From Hydractinia symbiolongicarpus (taxonomy: Eukaryota; Cnidaria; Hydrozoa; Anthoathecata; Hydractiniidae), in NCBI RefSeq assembly GCF_029227915.1, contig NC_079878.1, positions 19,158,001 through 19,222,000 on the forward strand: DNA of 64,000 nt. The letters run 5' to 3'. The translations under genes and the position numbers were made by a program. The first letter of the stretch is position 1; each line of letters opens with the position of its first letter. Below are positions 49,026 through 60,092 of this stretch, piece after piece. The notes below the pieces were generated by a model that was given only the letters and a program-made list of their open reading frames with translations, had not been told where the DNA came from and made no database searches.

Positions 49026-51370
49026 TCATGAGGTATTAGATAAAGCAATAGTAACATGATCAACAATATCTGCGACAGTCTCCTTCACTTCTTTCTCCAC
49101 ATGCAATGTATAGCATAAGTCTCTAGTATATATTTCAGGTAGTATCAACTCCTTATACACGACTGTGGCTTTTCGAACAGCCATATCATAAAACTCTTTG
49201 TCAAACATAATCCTTTCAACAAAACTGTCTTTCGTGGTGCAAAGAAAAAAATCACACCAGTTCCTTCCGGTTGCATGCATTTGGCACTGCATCTGATAAA
49301 AATATGTATGTTTACGTTTTAATTTAATATCTACGCCAACAATTTCCAAACATGAATCCTTCTTCGAGGCATACTCAGGTATATTCAATCCAAGATGAGT
49401 CCAAGGACACTTAATTTCTAATAAGCCAGGATCATGACAACTACAACTAACTAATCCATCGGGGCTTGCACCAATAAATGGATATGCCATATCAATAAAA
49501 AATCCAGGTTCCATAACTTTGAAGTGTCGATGAGATTTTTTCATGTTCTTCTCGTATATCTTTCTGGCGACAGGTTCATTATTTATGCCCCATCGACATG
49601 CTTTCGATTGATATTTTGAATCATAGTAACCGCAAACTTTAGATATCAAAGTACGTGTTTTCTTGGGGTTTATAATATCAAAGTTATTATCAACTTTTAT
49701 ACAACAGTCTTTAAACTTTGATGCTGTGACACGATCACGTCGGTATTCAAACCATGATACATCCTTGCTTTGATTAGATGTAAGTTCTTGAACAAGAAGT
49801 TGCTGTGCAGGACTAATTTTCAAATGGCTAGTAAAATTTTCAAAGGATGTCGTACCAACTTTTTCAAAATTTTGTTGAACCGTCATAGGTGTTTCAACAT
49901 GTTCTGTTTCTGAAATTTCTACAACATTCGATATAATTTCTCCATCCGCATTATCATGGTGACAACGTTTACGCATCAACTGTACGATGCCACAATTTCC
50001 ATTCGTAACATCTGCTAATGCGTCAATATCTTTCTCGTAAAGTAAATCTGTACTACGATCGTTCACATGTCTTGGATCATAATGAAATCTATTTTGTCCA
50101 TAGCTTTCATTGGGACTTAAAATTTTTTCAGCTTTTGGTTTTTTTATTGTGATGTTATTTAATATATCAGGGACATGCAATTTTAGCTGCTTCTTGGACG
50201 GAACACTCCACTGCTGCTTCTTTGATGTACATGTTTGATTATGTCCCAGTCTCACTTCTCGCTCAATGTACCAAAGTAAACCACCAACATGTTTGCACAC
50301 ACCTGATACTCTAAAAAAAATTGATAATATTTCATATGCTTGAATTTTTTTTTCAACTATACCTGCAAAAAAAAATTGTATTTTGGCTCTACAATAACAG
50401 GTTACAAAATTGTTAAAATAAACGTACCCGGCAGTGCAACTACAATCACCAGTAATTACATCACCAAAATCTTTGTGCAAGCAAACCCACACAGAATAAG
50501 GATCTTTAGATAATTTCTGTTCTGGAAGACATGAACCACGTACAAAACAATAACGAATGTTCGGACTTATCATGTGTGTCATGACATTCGATACATGACC
50601 GGACTGTAACAACGAATTTCCTCCCTTGAAGGCTTTGCCAGCATTGTTTTTTTCTAAATACTCGGTAACATTGTTATTTAACGTATCAGGCAGATTTATG
50701 GGTGCTTCTACCCAATCATTTTTCAATGTAGTGGGATCGGGCAGTCTCATCAAACCATTCTCTAATAGCAGCTTAGCAGAAACGTCCCTCTTAATTTGTT
50801 CTTTCTCTTCCTGAATATTGGTTGCTGATACTGCAAGATTCAATTTATAAGCTCCGAAGGCATTTTCCACTAATCTGCATTTATTTCCAGTTCGGTTGAT
50901 GTTTCTGTCTCCTAAAAATTCTTGTAGATGAGACATCGTCCATGTTTCAAAATCGGCTTTGCACATTCCTTCTTTTATGTTTGGGTATCTCAACGTAGGA
51001 TCACGAGGTGTGCTTGCTGTTACCCCAGGAATGGGTTTTCGTATAGGCGACAAAAGTATAGCTGCTGAAGGAGCAGCAGCATCAGTGTCATCTTGATTTT
51101 CCTTCACCGTCATTGTTGATGAAAGCTGAATATAGTTTAATTTTTTCCAAGTTAAAATGACTGTTTCTAGAACTTTCTGTTTTTTGGCATTTGTCAATCC
51201 CTTTAACTTCCCACTAATCTTCAAAAACAACTTTAATTCAGACAACTTCCAAGCAGCGAAGTTACAAGCTACATCATGCCCAGCTTTCAAACTTTTCACA
51301 CCAAACGTTTGTAGTAAACATTTGTATCACCATCTAAGTTGAAAGTACTTTCATTTTTATTCAATTCCAT
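49026..51370 (-). pseudogene. SAP/SWIM/YqaJ-type nuclease of the IS4EU element, frameshifted near the start
   Basis: The likely start is ATG at 51370-51368 (MELNKNESTF...). After about 24 codons this frame stops near 51298, while the main frame opens from the same place at about 51299, so one base is out of step. The main frame holds two SAP-like motifs (WKLSELKLFLKISGKLKG and WTMSHLQEFLGDRN), a SWIM finger, and a YqaJ-type nuclease core: SWFEYRRDRVTASKF, WGINNEPVARKIYEK, FIGASPDGLV, LLEIKCPW and the last helix with YFYQMQCQMHATG. A 117-base intron (50311-50427, GTACGT to TTTTTTAG) splits the SWIM finger between CSCTAG and GVCKH; it has no stop and is a multiple of three. Catalytic D and E-x-K are present. 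Confidence 0.8.
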
Positions 51371-52698
51371 CGATGTATTTATAGAAATCTCAGTAACACA
51401 GCTCTGCTCATATGAAAATCAATATTAAAATGGCTACTCTCACAGCGCTAGATAATGTTTATCCCCAGAACGATCCCAGAATGCTTTGCGCAGTTCAAAT
51501 TTTACGGCAACTGCGATATCGTCTATTTAGTTTAATACAACATAAATATGATACTAGGTTTTCAAAAAATAATTATCAAGTGCCAAAGATTTTATTAAAA
51601 TCTTGTACGTTTTCAATTAGACATAGGGGACCATACCTATGGAATAAATTTTTATCTGATGATTTTAAAACAAACTCAACTCTTAATATTTTCAAGAAAA
51701 ATGTGAAAACAAAATTATTAACGACTGATCTTATAGAAATTTGTAAATATTTTTAGATGCACACTCTCACATAGACCTTTGTAAATTTAACTAGTCTTTT
51801 TATGGAATATATATAGTTAGAATATTGCTTTAATATATAAGTATTATTTTAACTCTCTCTTTCTTTTTGCTTAACAGCGGGGCTTGGTGATAAGGCAATT
51901 TGTGCCTTCTTTTTGCGCCGGCCATTTTTGTATATATTACAAGATATTTTGACCTGTAACATTTATATAACGGCGAAATATACCTATAACCTATAACCTA
52001 ACCAAATAGCTGAATTATTTACTCAGTGTTTTATTAATACATTTTTTTTTACTATTTCCTAAAAATATAGGCCTTAATGCATAATGACATGATTTTACTT
52101 TAACACCAATTTTGCTGAGCCAGCAGAAATTTCTATTTAAATTTTTTTCATAAGCAAGAAAAAATTCGGCTTCTCGAGCTCCAACTTTTTACAATCTCGC
52201 TATTTTTCATCAGCTTCTGTTTTTAAATGAACCTTGGGTTAACCCTGTTAAAACGGTGTACGGAGTTTTTTTGTTCATTCATATTTTTTGAACAATAGCC
52301 TCTCACCAAGTATGTCTGAAAATTTTAAAGTAAAACGAAAATGCTATTAAAGTTAAAGCTCGTGCAGTGTAGCATAATGAAAATCGTCTTAAATTTCTAC
52401 ATAATGCGCCATCTTTGTTGTTATTAACGTTTGTCTTTAATAATTAATCATTTCTTTCTGTACAATTTCGCAAGCGCGTAGACTTAAACTATAATCGGCA
52501 GAACTAATAAATTATTCCTGAATTATGTTAAAGAGTAATTGTTGAGGCTGAATATTTTTGGTCAAAGATAATAGTATTTTAGCTATAAAATCGTGACAAG
52601 TGTGTTATAACAAAAAATATGGATATATAGTCTAAAAAATAATCTTTTGTAACTCATAATGTAAAAAAAAAAATTTCTATTTTTAAAAGGGTTACTGC

Positions 52699-53056
52699 AA
52701 CCTTAAAGGCTACGGAACGGCTGTTGGTTTTCGACTCTAGTGACTTTCACGAAAGTCGAGCTGTAGGCGGTGAAAAACAAACTGGCTATTTTTCTGGCAT
52801 GTATGTAGTAATTTACAGACTCGAACATATGGAAATATCTAGAATTTTTATCTTCTTTAGTTTTTGTCATGTTTTCATCCAGAATGAGTGTCGCTGAAAT
52901 ATTTCGTTATAATATACTTTTTGAAAAAAAATATTGAACCAGCGAGCAAAGTGCGCTGGTCCGTTCATTGCGCAAAACGCGTTTGCCGGATTTTTAATAT
53001 ATGCGCGGGATATACGAAATGTGAACATTTCAACCGGTTCGTAGCCCCTTTAAGGT
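52699..53056. mobile_element. Short element with imperfect inverted repeats
   Basis: ACCTTAAAGGCTACGGAACG at the left is matched at the right end by the complement of CCGGTTCGTAGCCCCTTTAA, with a few mismatches and a two-base insertion. The 360-bp inside includes a small palindrome (GACTTTCACGAAAGTC) and no frame. It looks like a non-autonomous DNA transposon; the class is not known. Confidence 0.5.
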
Positions 53057-53528
53057 GATAAAAAATGACGTTGGGTAGGAAATGAATTTTTTTGTGGTCA
53101 GAATACTGACTGCGCTTTTTCATTAGTTACTTCTATTGTTCTTTACTCACCTGATAAATATTGGAAAATCCTTTGTTTTAAGCCCGAATGGCGTAACCCA
53201 GTCAATCAAATATATTTAATTCTCGTATTATTTTGGAGGGCAAGATGTGACCACCTGGCTAGATGATGCATACATCAAGCTCTGGTAGTGGTACGAATGA
53301 TAGTGACGAATTAACTGGTGATTATGCCTGACCTCAACCTCGTTCTCAGGGCATTTTGCTTTGTTGATGAAGTTGGCAATAACGGCTTAGGGGCCACAAG
53401 ACCCAGGGGACGAGGTTGACTTGACCTCACTTAGTTAAAAAAACTTTTTTTCACGCACTTGTTTTATTCGCAAAGGTGTGGAAAAATATAACATTTATTG
53501 TCGCCTAAATAAAAGTACATGCTGACCT

Positions 53529-53710
53529 CTTCGATGTTCAATTTAAACAGGACTTCAGTTTAATTGTGTGACAAAACTATGGTGAACAAAAGTTGTGTTG
53601 AAGTTAGTGAAATGTATATCTTCGATGTTCAATTTAAACAGGACTTCAGTTTAATTGTGTGACAAAACTATGGTGAACAAAAGTTGTGTTGAAGTTAGTG
53701 AAATGTATAT
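53529..53710. repeat. Perfect 91-bp tandem duplication
   Basis: The 91 bases at 53529-53619 (starting CTTCGATGTTCAATTTAAAC) are repeated without a difference at 53620-53710. Identity suggests a recent event or an assembly artefact. Confidence 0.93.
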
Positions 53711-54507
53711 CAGGGAGTTGATTATGCAAGTCCTTCATATTTAATTCCTACTAAATTTAACTTAAGCAATAAGTAATAATCAATAGTGTAAAAAAGCCTT
53801 TTTTTCGCCCTCAATATTAAAGACCTTATATTTAAATATTTTGTGATAAAAGTTCGAATTCCCGTTAAAATGGTTTTAGCACCCAATTTTAATAAAAGTT
53901 CTCTAGTTTCATTTGTAGCTTAATACCTAAAATTCAAGTTTACCATTCGCGAGTTAAAGTTCATTTCATATTTGCTTGAAAATGTGCTACGAATTTGAAA
54001 AATCTTGATAGGTTCTTAAAATTTTGGACTTAAAATTTTAACTTATTACTATCTCGCTTGCTGTTATCTTCCTTAAAACATATATAAACGTATGTATAAA
54101 AACGCAGAACACACACACAAAAAACAGATTGTGCGTTACTTTCTACTTTGTATAAAATTGTAAAATGGGTGTTTCCCTCTTGCTGATGTTCCATAGATAT
54201 AGTAACAATTTAGTTCATGCAGTGGCTGATCTTGTTAAGCTTCACATCATGAATGCACAGGGTGGTGTATTTAAAAATTTTAAAAAAGCATATAGAGTTA
54301 AAAATGTTTTTTGGCTACTGAGTTTGGCATTTTTAAGCATTTTACATAAATTTGATTATTTCGTTACTATAAATAAGTTCGATAACAACAATTACTTGTT
54401 TTAGAGCTACTTGATGACGTCATAATTTTTTTTATAAAATATTAAAAAAATAATTAGACCAAACTTGGTTTTATCGTGTATAAATCAAAAAGAAAACACT
54501 GTATTTA
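53711..54507. other. Intergenic stretch before the ABCF3-like stop codon
   Basis: AT-rich sequence. A 79-codon frame at 54165-54404 has no recognisable character or splice context, and I do not call it a gene. Confidence 0.5.
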
Positions 54508-57500
54508 TCAAGTATTTATTCTACGGAATTCCTCTTCCAAAGCCTTTTTGTAAGCCGGAAATCCGCCTTCTATTCTAGTAACGGTCTTGTTACCACACAA
54601 CCATGTTTCTTGTGCCACCATTTGGATTAGCTGCTCGTTATGTGATACTAATATAACTCCGCCCTGTTAGAAAGAATATTGATATTATTTTATATGCAAT
54701 CGCCCTTTTGACTGGCTTATGTTACGCCAAAAACGAGAGCATAATTTTCTAGTAAAACAATTTTACCACATGATTGTAAATTCGAGATAAAGTAGGATTA
54801 GGACAATATAAAATTTTCTGATATTTCAATTTTTAGCTAAATACCGTGGAGTTATCATCGTTAAACAACAGTTGGAACAACAACAAAAAATCCCAGAGTT
54901 GAAAAAAGTCATATGGTAACACTGATAAAAGAAGGGTTAAGACATCCCAATATTGAGACACTCACATTAAATTTCTTTAAAGCTTCACCCAGGGCTTCGA
55001 CTGTTTCGATGTCCAAATGGTTTGTAGGTTCGTCGAGAATGAAAAAGTTCGGTCTAAAAAGAAAATATATTTTCTTTTCAATCACATGCTATCGAGTTAC
55101 TCAAAATATAAGTACAATTACATTTTAACAACAAATTAAACTGGAAGAGTGGTCGATGTCGGATTGTTGGATATTTTTATCCACTACAAGGTGTTCAAAC
55201 ATTTAATATTTTACGTAAACAAAGTCAGCATTTTATTCTGAGCACTGTGCAATTTTTTCTCCAAATCAAAGCAATTTATATTCTGAGACCGTAAAACATT
55301 AAATCGAGACATTTTCAATCTTAGGATAACTTTAAATCATGCATGACATGTGACCAAAAGAAATTTAAACATGCTTATTTTTTAACTTTGTCGAAACCGA
55401 AAAATTTTTTGGGAGAAGGCGGGACTAATAATCACAACAGGTGTGAGGACAACGAATTTTATTGTCATCGTCATATTTGATCGAAACAGAACGCAAGACA
55501 GTTAACTGTTGACGTTATAAAAAAACTGACGGAACACGAAAGAAAGCTTCACCAATAGATAATACAACAAAAAGTATTAATTTGCAGAATGTTTAAATTT
55601 AAATTCGCCGAACAAAAACAAATCGTAAACTTTAAATACTTCCTGTCTTTAATTGCAAAAATAGCAAGAATTTATGACTCGAAATAATAGAGACATTTGA
55701 AGAAGACAAAGTTTTTTAACATTCCTATTATAGGTGGTATTATAGGTTTAAAGAATGACTCTTAGCTGGCAAAAGGGTCAGTAAACATACTCGTGCCATG
55801 TCATAACAGCAAACGCGACTCGACTTTTCTGTCCTCCAGATAAGCTAGAGATAGGTCGCATCGCCAATTCGCCAGTGACGCCATATTTTCCAAGATGTGA
55901 ACGATACTCAACATCCAATTTGCCTAAAAGCATTCGAAAGAATATTCACTTAAATTCAAAAAAGGATGTAAGATGTTCAGTTAAAGTAACAATATCCGAA
56001 AACCATTGCCATATTTTTTACTTGTTCTTTGACCCGTGAAAACATCCACTTACACTAGTTATAAAATGTGATAGGGGAAATGTGATAGGCGAAATGTGAT
56101 AGGGGAAATGTGATAGGGGAAATGTGATAGGGGAAATGTGATAGGGGAAATGTGATAGGCGAAATGTGATAGGCGAAATGTGATAGGCGAAATGTGATAG
56201 GCGAAATGTGATAGGCGAAATGTGATAGGCGAAATGTGATAGGGGAAATGTGATAGGCGAAATGTTATAGGGGAAATGTGATAGGCGAAATGTGATAGGC
56301 GAAATGTGATAGGCGAAATGTGATAGGGGAAATATGATAGACGAAATATGATAGGCGAAATGTGATAGGGGAAATGTGATAGGCGAAATGTGATAGGCGA
56401 AATGTGATAGGCGAAATGTGATAGGGGAAATGTGATAGGCGAAATGTGATAGGCGAAATGTGATAGGCGAAATGTGATAGACGAAATGTGATAGGCGAAA
56501 TGTGATAGGCGAAATGTGATAGGCGAAATGTGATAGACGAAATGTGATAGGCGAAATGTGATAGGGGAAATGTCATAAACGAAATGTGATAGGCGAAATG
56601 TGACTTGTGAAGGAAGGTGATATTCGATTTAAAAAAGTAATTTACATATTTTGATACTCAGAGTTTTGCCTGTAGTACATATCCAAGGCAATCTCAGCAC
56701 AGGGTGAAGATACGTACCATTTTGAACAGAATGTAGGTATAATTACAGAGAGGATATAATCCCTGAAATTTTTTTAATTCTTGCGGAGCCCGGTTCTGTT
56801 ATAATTTATATATGCATTATTTAAATACTTTTTCCAGCTTTACCTGTAAAACAAAATCCTTGTCTCAAAACAGTTGGACGCACGCAACGATATAGCAGTG
56901 TGTCAACAAACAAAGAAGCAAAGAAAAAGTAGTCTACGTATGATTTGCAATTTTAAATTAAAATCTCAAACCTGGATATCGAGTCTTAAATAATTCTAGG
57001 CTTGTTTGTTTCATACTTAGCGAGTCTACGTGGTGTTGGCTGAAGTATCCAACTCGCATATTCCTATAATAATTAACAAAACAGTTTTAAAAACTTGTGC
57101 CCAGGCCTATTTAAATTTGTTTGCAGAGAAGTTTCAAAAAGGTCAATTTTTTATCACAAAAGTATAAAAACGTCTCTTCTCCTTTCTACAACACAAATAT
57201 AAAACAAAACTCCCAACAAAAGAATACCGCATCTTTGTGACAGAATTGAGTGTGCACGAAATTATAACATACCTATGAACACGCCTTACTCCTCCAGTAG
57301 GTTCGTATTCACCAAGTAGAATCTTAAGTAAGGTCGTTTTGCCAGATCCATTTTCTCCTAACACTGCTATCCTAGCATCCATGTTCGCATTAAGGTCCAC
57401 TTTTTCAAATATATTTGTTCCAGCAACATATGCAAAATCTACCTATACAGAAAAATTACTGTTGTAAAGAGGACAGAATTATGCACTGTCAGCAAATATA

Positions 57501-60092
57501 AGATTACATCAGTATTAAAATAAACACAGAGACATTTTTAAATAGATGATTTTAGTTGCCTGTATTGAGTAAAGTAAATCGAATTTCTAACAAATTGAAC
57601 TTAATTAACTTGTTTTTTGCGCCACAACGGCTACAAACATGTTTTTTTTTTACCTCATCAAATCTCAACATGGTAGCATTGACGCGATCACATTCTGGAA
57701 GCCTATAACAGATAACACAACACGTGAAATTGGCTTTATAAAAAAATATCCTTGAAAACACACCGTGCAATAGGTTATCTAGTAATGTGCGACATTCTTT
57801 CTGGTTTAGGGTGCATAAAGTTTGATTATATAGGTTTCGCATTCCTATTTTATCTGAGGAAGCAGTGAGATACCAATGAATAACAGTTTCGAAAGTTCAT
57901 CAATGTCCCTCACGCCTGCAGTATATGGATGAAAACCTCACAGAATAATCCTTTTTTTTTGACGAGAAAATTTTTTTTGTATTTTTACCTGAGAGTAACT
58001 TTTGGTTCGATCTCGACAGGTGTCAAGTCAGGTCTAAAGAGATGATAAATTAAAAGTAAGATAAGCAGTTTAATGAATCATCTTCTATACACGAAATTGA
58101 AAAAAACCAACGTACAATTTTTCTAATATTTTCAATTTACTTTGCGCTTGTGCAGCCCGATTTGCATTCACACGCCATCGATCTACATATGCCTAGAATA
58201 TAATTTAAGCAACTTTAAAATACGACTGCTACCAACAAAAACGTTTAAAGGATTCACCCTGAGGATTAAAAGGATTCACTTGCATGTTAATACCTGCAAA
58301 TGTTCTCGGTACTGCTTTTGTGCTTCGTATTCTCGTTGCTGATTTCTAAGTTTCTCATCTTTTGTTACTTCAAATTGCTAAATAGACAAAATACGTAAAT
58401 ACAACATCTTAATAATTGACACAACCAAATAAACTTAATAACTTGTTATCTGACGTACTGTATAATTTCCTTTGAATGTGTCGAGTGATCTGGAATGCAA
58501 GAATACAATGTCTGTTGCTACTGCGTCAAGAAACATCCTGTCGTGAGAAACCACCAGCAATGTTGTTGGCCATGTTTGCAAATAGTTTTCTAACCACAAG
58601 ATGGCTTTAACATCCAACATGTTGGTAGGTTCGTCAAGCAACAAGAGATCAGGTTTCGTAAACAAAGCTCTTGCAAGAGCAAGTCTCATTCGCCAACCAC
58701 CAGAAAATTGCTTTGTTTTCATATTCTGCATTTCTGTTGTGAAACCAAGACCACTTAAAATCATCGATACTCTAGAATTTGAACAAACAGTTTTTACAAC
58801 AGAGTTTCACACAATGAAATAACTTCTACTAGTGTCAATATCATGCATGTAACATAACTTTGCCTACTGGACATTGATTAGAAATCTAATGAAGTACAAA
58901 TTTTATTAAAGTTAATTCAAATCTTAGTGTGTACAAGTCAGACATATTCAAGCCTATATCTTACCTAGCAGGAGCTTTATCTGCTTCAATATCTGACAGT
59001 GCAGCATAGACCTGTAAAATTACATAAAAAATCATCTACTTTTTATTTTCTACACAGTGCTATTACAATTACCAGCATCATTTTAATATTCAACCTAGAT
59101 GAGAATCGTGCTGAAAAAAGTCTAGTGTCCACCCAATCTCAAGTGTCGACCCTATCTTAAGTGTCCACCTTATCTGAAGTGTCCACCTTATCTTAAGTGT
59201 CCACCTTATCTCAAGGCACAGAATGGTCATGAAAATTAATGCTGACCGACCAGATACTTTGTTTGAAAAGAACATTTCAATACCCAATATATTCATACAT
59301 TTTTAAAAGGATGGTTACTAAAAGTAGTGCACATCCAATGTTTCTCTTACGAATAAAAAAAGAGGATAGTTTGGTCACTTTTGCATATATGTGCATCCTT
59401 CCTTTACCAATGCATTTCATAAGATAAAGATAATTATCAAGCAACAACATAAAAAAAGTTAGACAAACCTCTGACAATCGTGTACTGGATGCAGGATTCG
59501 AACTATAATTAAATATAGAATATCAATTTTTAGCTAGTGCACACAGACTCACATTTCTTTTGATATCATATGGACCAACCCGTGTAAAAAAAATCAAATT
59601 ATTTTTTAATTTTTGTATCTCTTTTATTTTAGGACTTCAAAATCTTTCGCAGCCTCGATTTTTTACATCTATTCAAATTTGATATTTACTAGTCATTAGC
59701 CCATAGAAATTCACCAATTGCCACACCACCACCTATGTTTGCTTACTGACAGACAATGGGAATTATAATACACTGTAGAAATAAAAAATTGTACACTTTA
59801 TATTAGTGTAAATGCTAACCAATGATGAACAAAATTCGAGAAGTTACTCAACAAATGTTTAAGTTTGATTTCTTTGCTAGTTGTTAGTGCAATCATAGAT
59901 TTAAAGAAACATGTTTCTTAATTCTGCACGAGTTCCCAAGCGTTTTAAAATCTGTGAAATTAAGGATACACAAAAATTACTGAAATTAAGGTGAATATAA
60001 ACCCTCAATTTAACACATGATTACATTACAATGCAGGATACCTGTTATTAATTCTTTTTGTTAACTCCTCTTCTTCCTTTATTAACTTTAAC
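54508..60092 (-). CDS. ABCF3: ABCF3-like ATP-binding protein, 3' thirteen exons
   Basis: Minus-strand exons, 5' to 3': 60092-60042, 59502-59469, 59011-58965, 58771-58459, 58377-58294, 58192-58116, 58033-57989, 57702-57654, 57442-57273, 57063-56972, 55923-55791, 55053-54966, 54663-54508. All have GT/AG borders and matching phases, giving 445 residues plus stop. They cover the end of the first ATPase domain (signature [15 protein letters not shown], Walker [17 protein letters not shown]), the linker ([18 protein letters not shown]), and all of the second (Walker [10 protein letters not shown], signature [13 protein letters not shown], Walker [15 protein letters not shown]). ABCF proteins are soluble and lack membrane parts; ABCF3 relatives act in translation-linked or antiviral roles. 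Walker A of the first domain and the N-terminus are not found up to 64 kb. SHN replaces the usual SHD after the second Walker B. Confidence 0.9.
56064..56603. repeat. 14-bp minisatellite, 38 copies
   Basis: Unit AAATGTGATAGGCG or AAATGTGATAGGGG is repeated 38 times without any length change from 56064 to 56595, then AAATGTGA. Most units differ only by C or G at position 13; a few carry other single changes (ATAGACG, GTTATAG, ATATGAT). It lies in an intron of the ABCF3-like gene. The 103-codon minus frame with a 14-residue period comes from reading 42 bp (three units). Confidence 0.96.
59126..59215. repeat. 18-bp minisatellite, five copies
   Basis: Five 18-bp units of the form TGTCCACCTTATCTTAAG, with changes in the first two, lie in an intron of the ABCF3-like gene. 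Confidence 0.9.

Larger units (their letters stand above)
46959..51524. mobile_element. IS4EU (ISL2EU)-type DNA transposon, 4,566 bp
   Basis: Inverted repeats of 64 bp, 46959-47022 and 51461-51524, differ at one position; each begins AGACGATATCGCAGTTGCCG. AT flanks both sides (46957-46958 and 51525-51526). Removing the element and one AT restores the frame of the LINE it entered. Inside are two convergent genes: a THAP/DDE transposase on plus and a SAP/SWIM/YqaJ-nuclease protein on minus. This gene pair is, as I recall, the mark of the IS4EU group. Both genes are damaged, so this copy is not autonomous, yet the nearly identical ends suggest a fairly recent insertion. Confidence 0.88.
46750..52003 (+). 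mobile_element. 3' end of a non-LTR retrotransposon, interrupted by a DNA transposon
   Basis: 46778-46958 encodes a reverse-transcriptase C-terminal region (CRIIFCLDRYAPTQHLF, ending PKLFTNQ). The frame resumes at 51527 with SLIQHKYDTRF, FSIRHRGPYLWNKFL and a stop at about 51756. These are typical of the C-terminus of CR1/L2-like elements. The two halves are in the same frame if the 4.57-kb insert and one AT are removed. A 3' UTR follows, ending in a short tail of CTATAAC repeats near 51975-52003. The 5' part is missing. Confidence 0.75.

Noticed and set aside
51412-51526. Start of the plus frame at 51412 as a gene start
   Set aside because: The first part is the transposon's own end and inverted repeat; only the part after 51527 is LINE sequence.
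54165-54404. 79-codon plus frame
   Set aside because: Composition is like translated AT-rich DNA, with no homology or splice context recognised.
56265-56576. 103-codon minus frame with a 14-residue repeat
   Set aside because: It is the minisatellite read in one frame (three 14-bp units make 42 bases); all frames behave alike, and it lies in an intron.
56064-56603. Possible CRISPR-like array
   Set aside because: Units are contiguous with no spacers, and the genome is eukaryotic.
59090-59296. 68-codon minus frame with repeated IRWTL
   Set aside because: It is generated by the 18-bp minisatellite.
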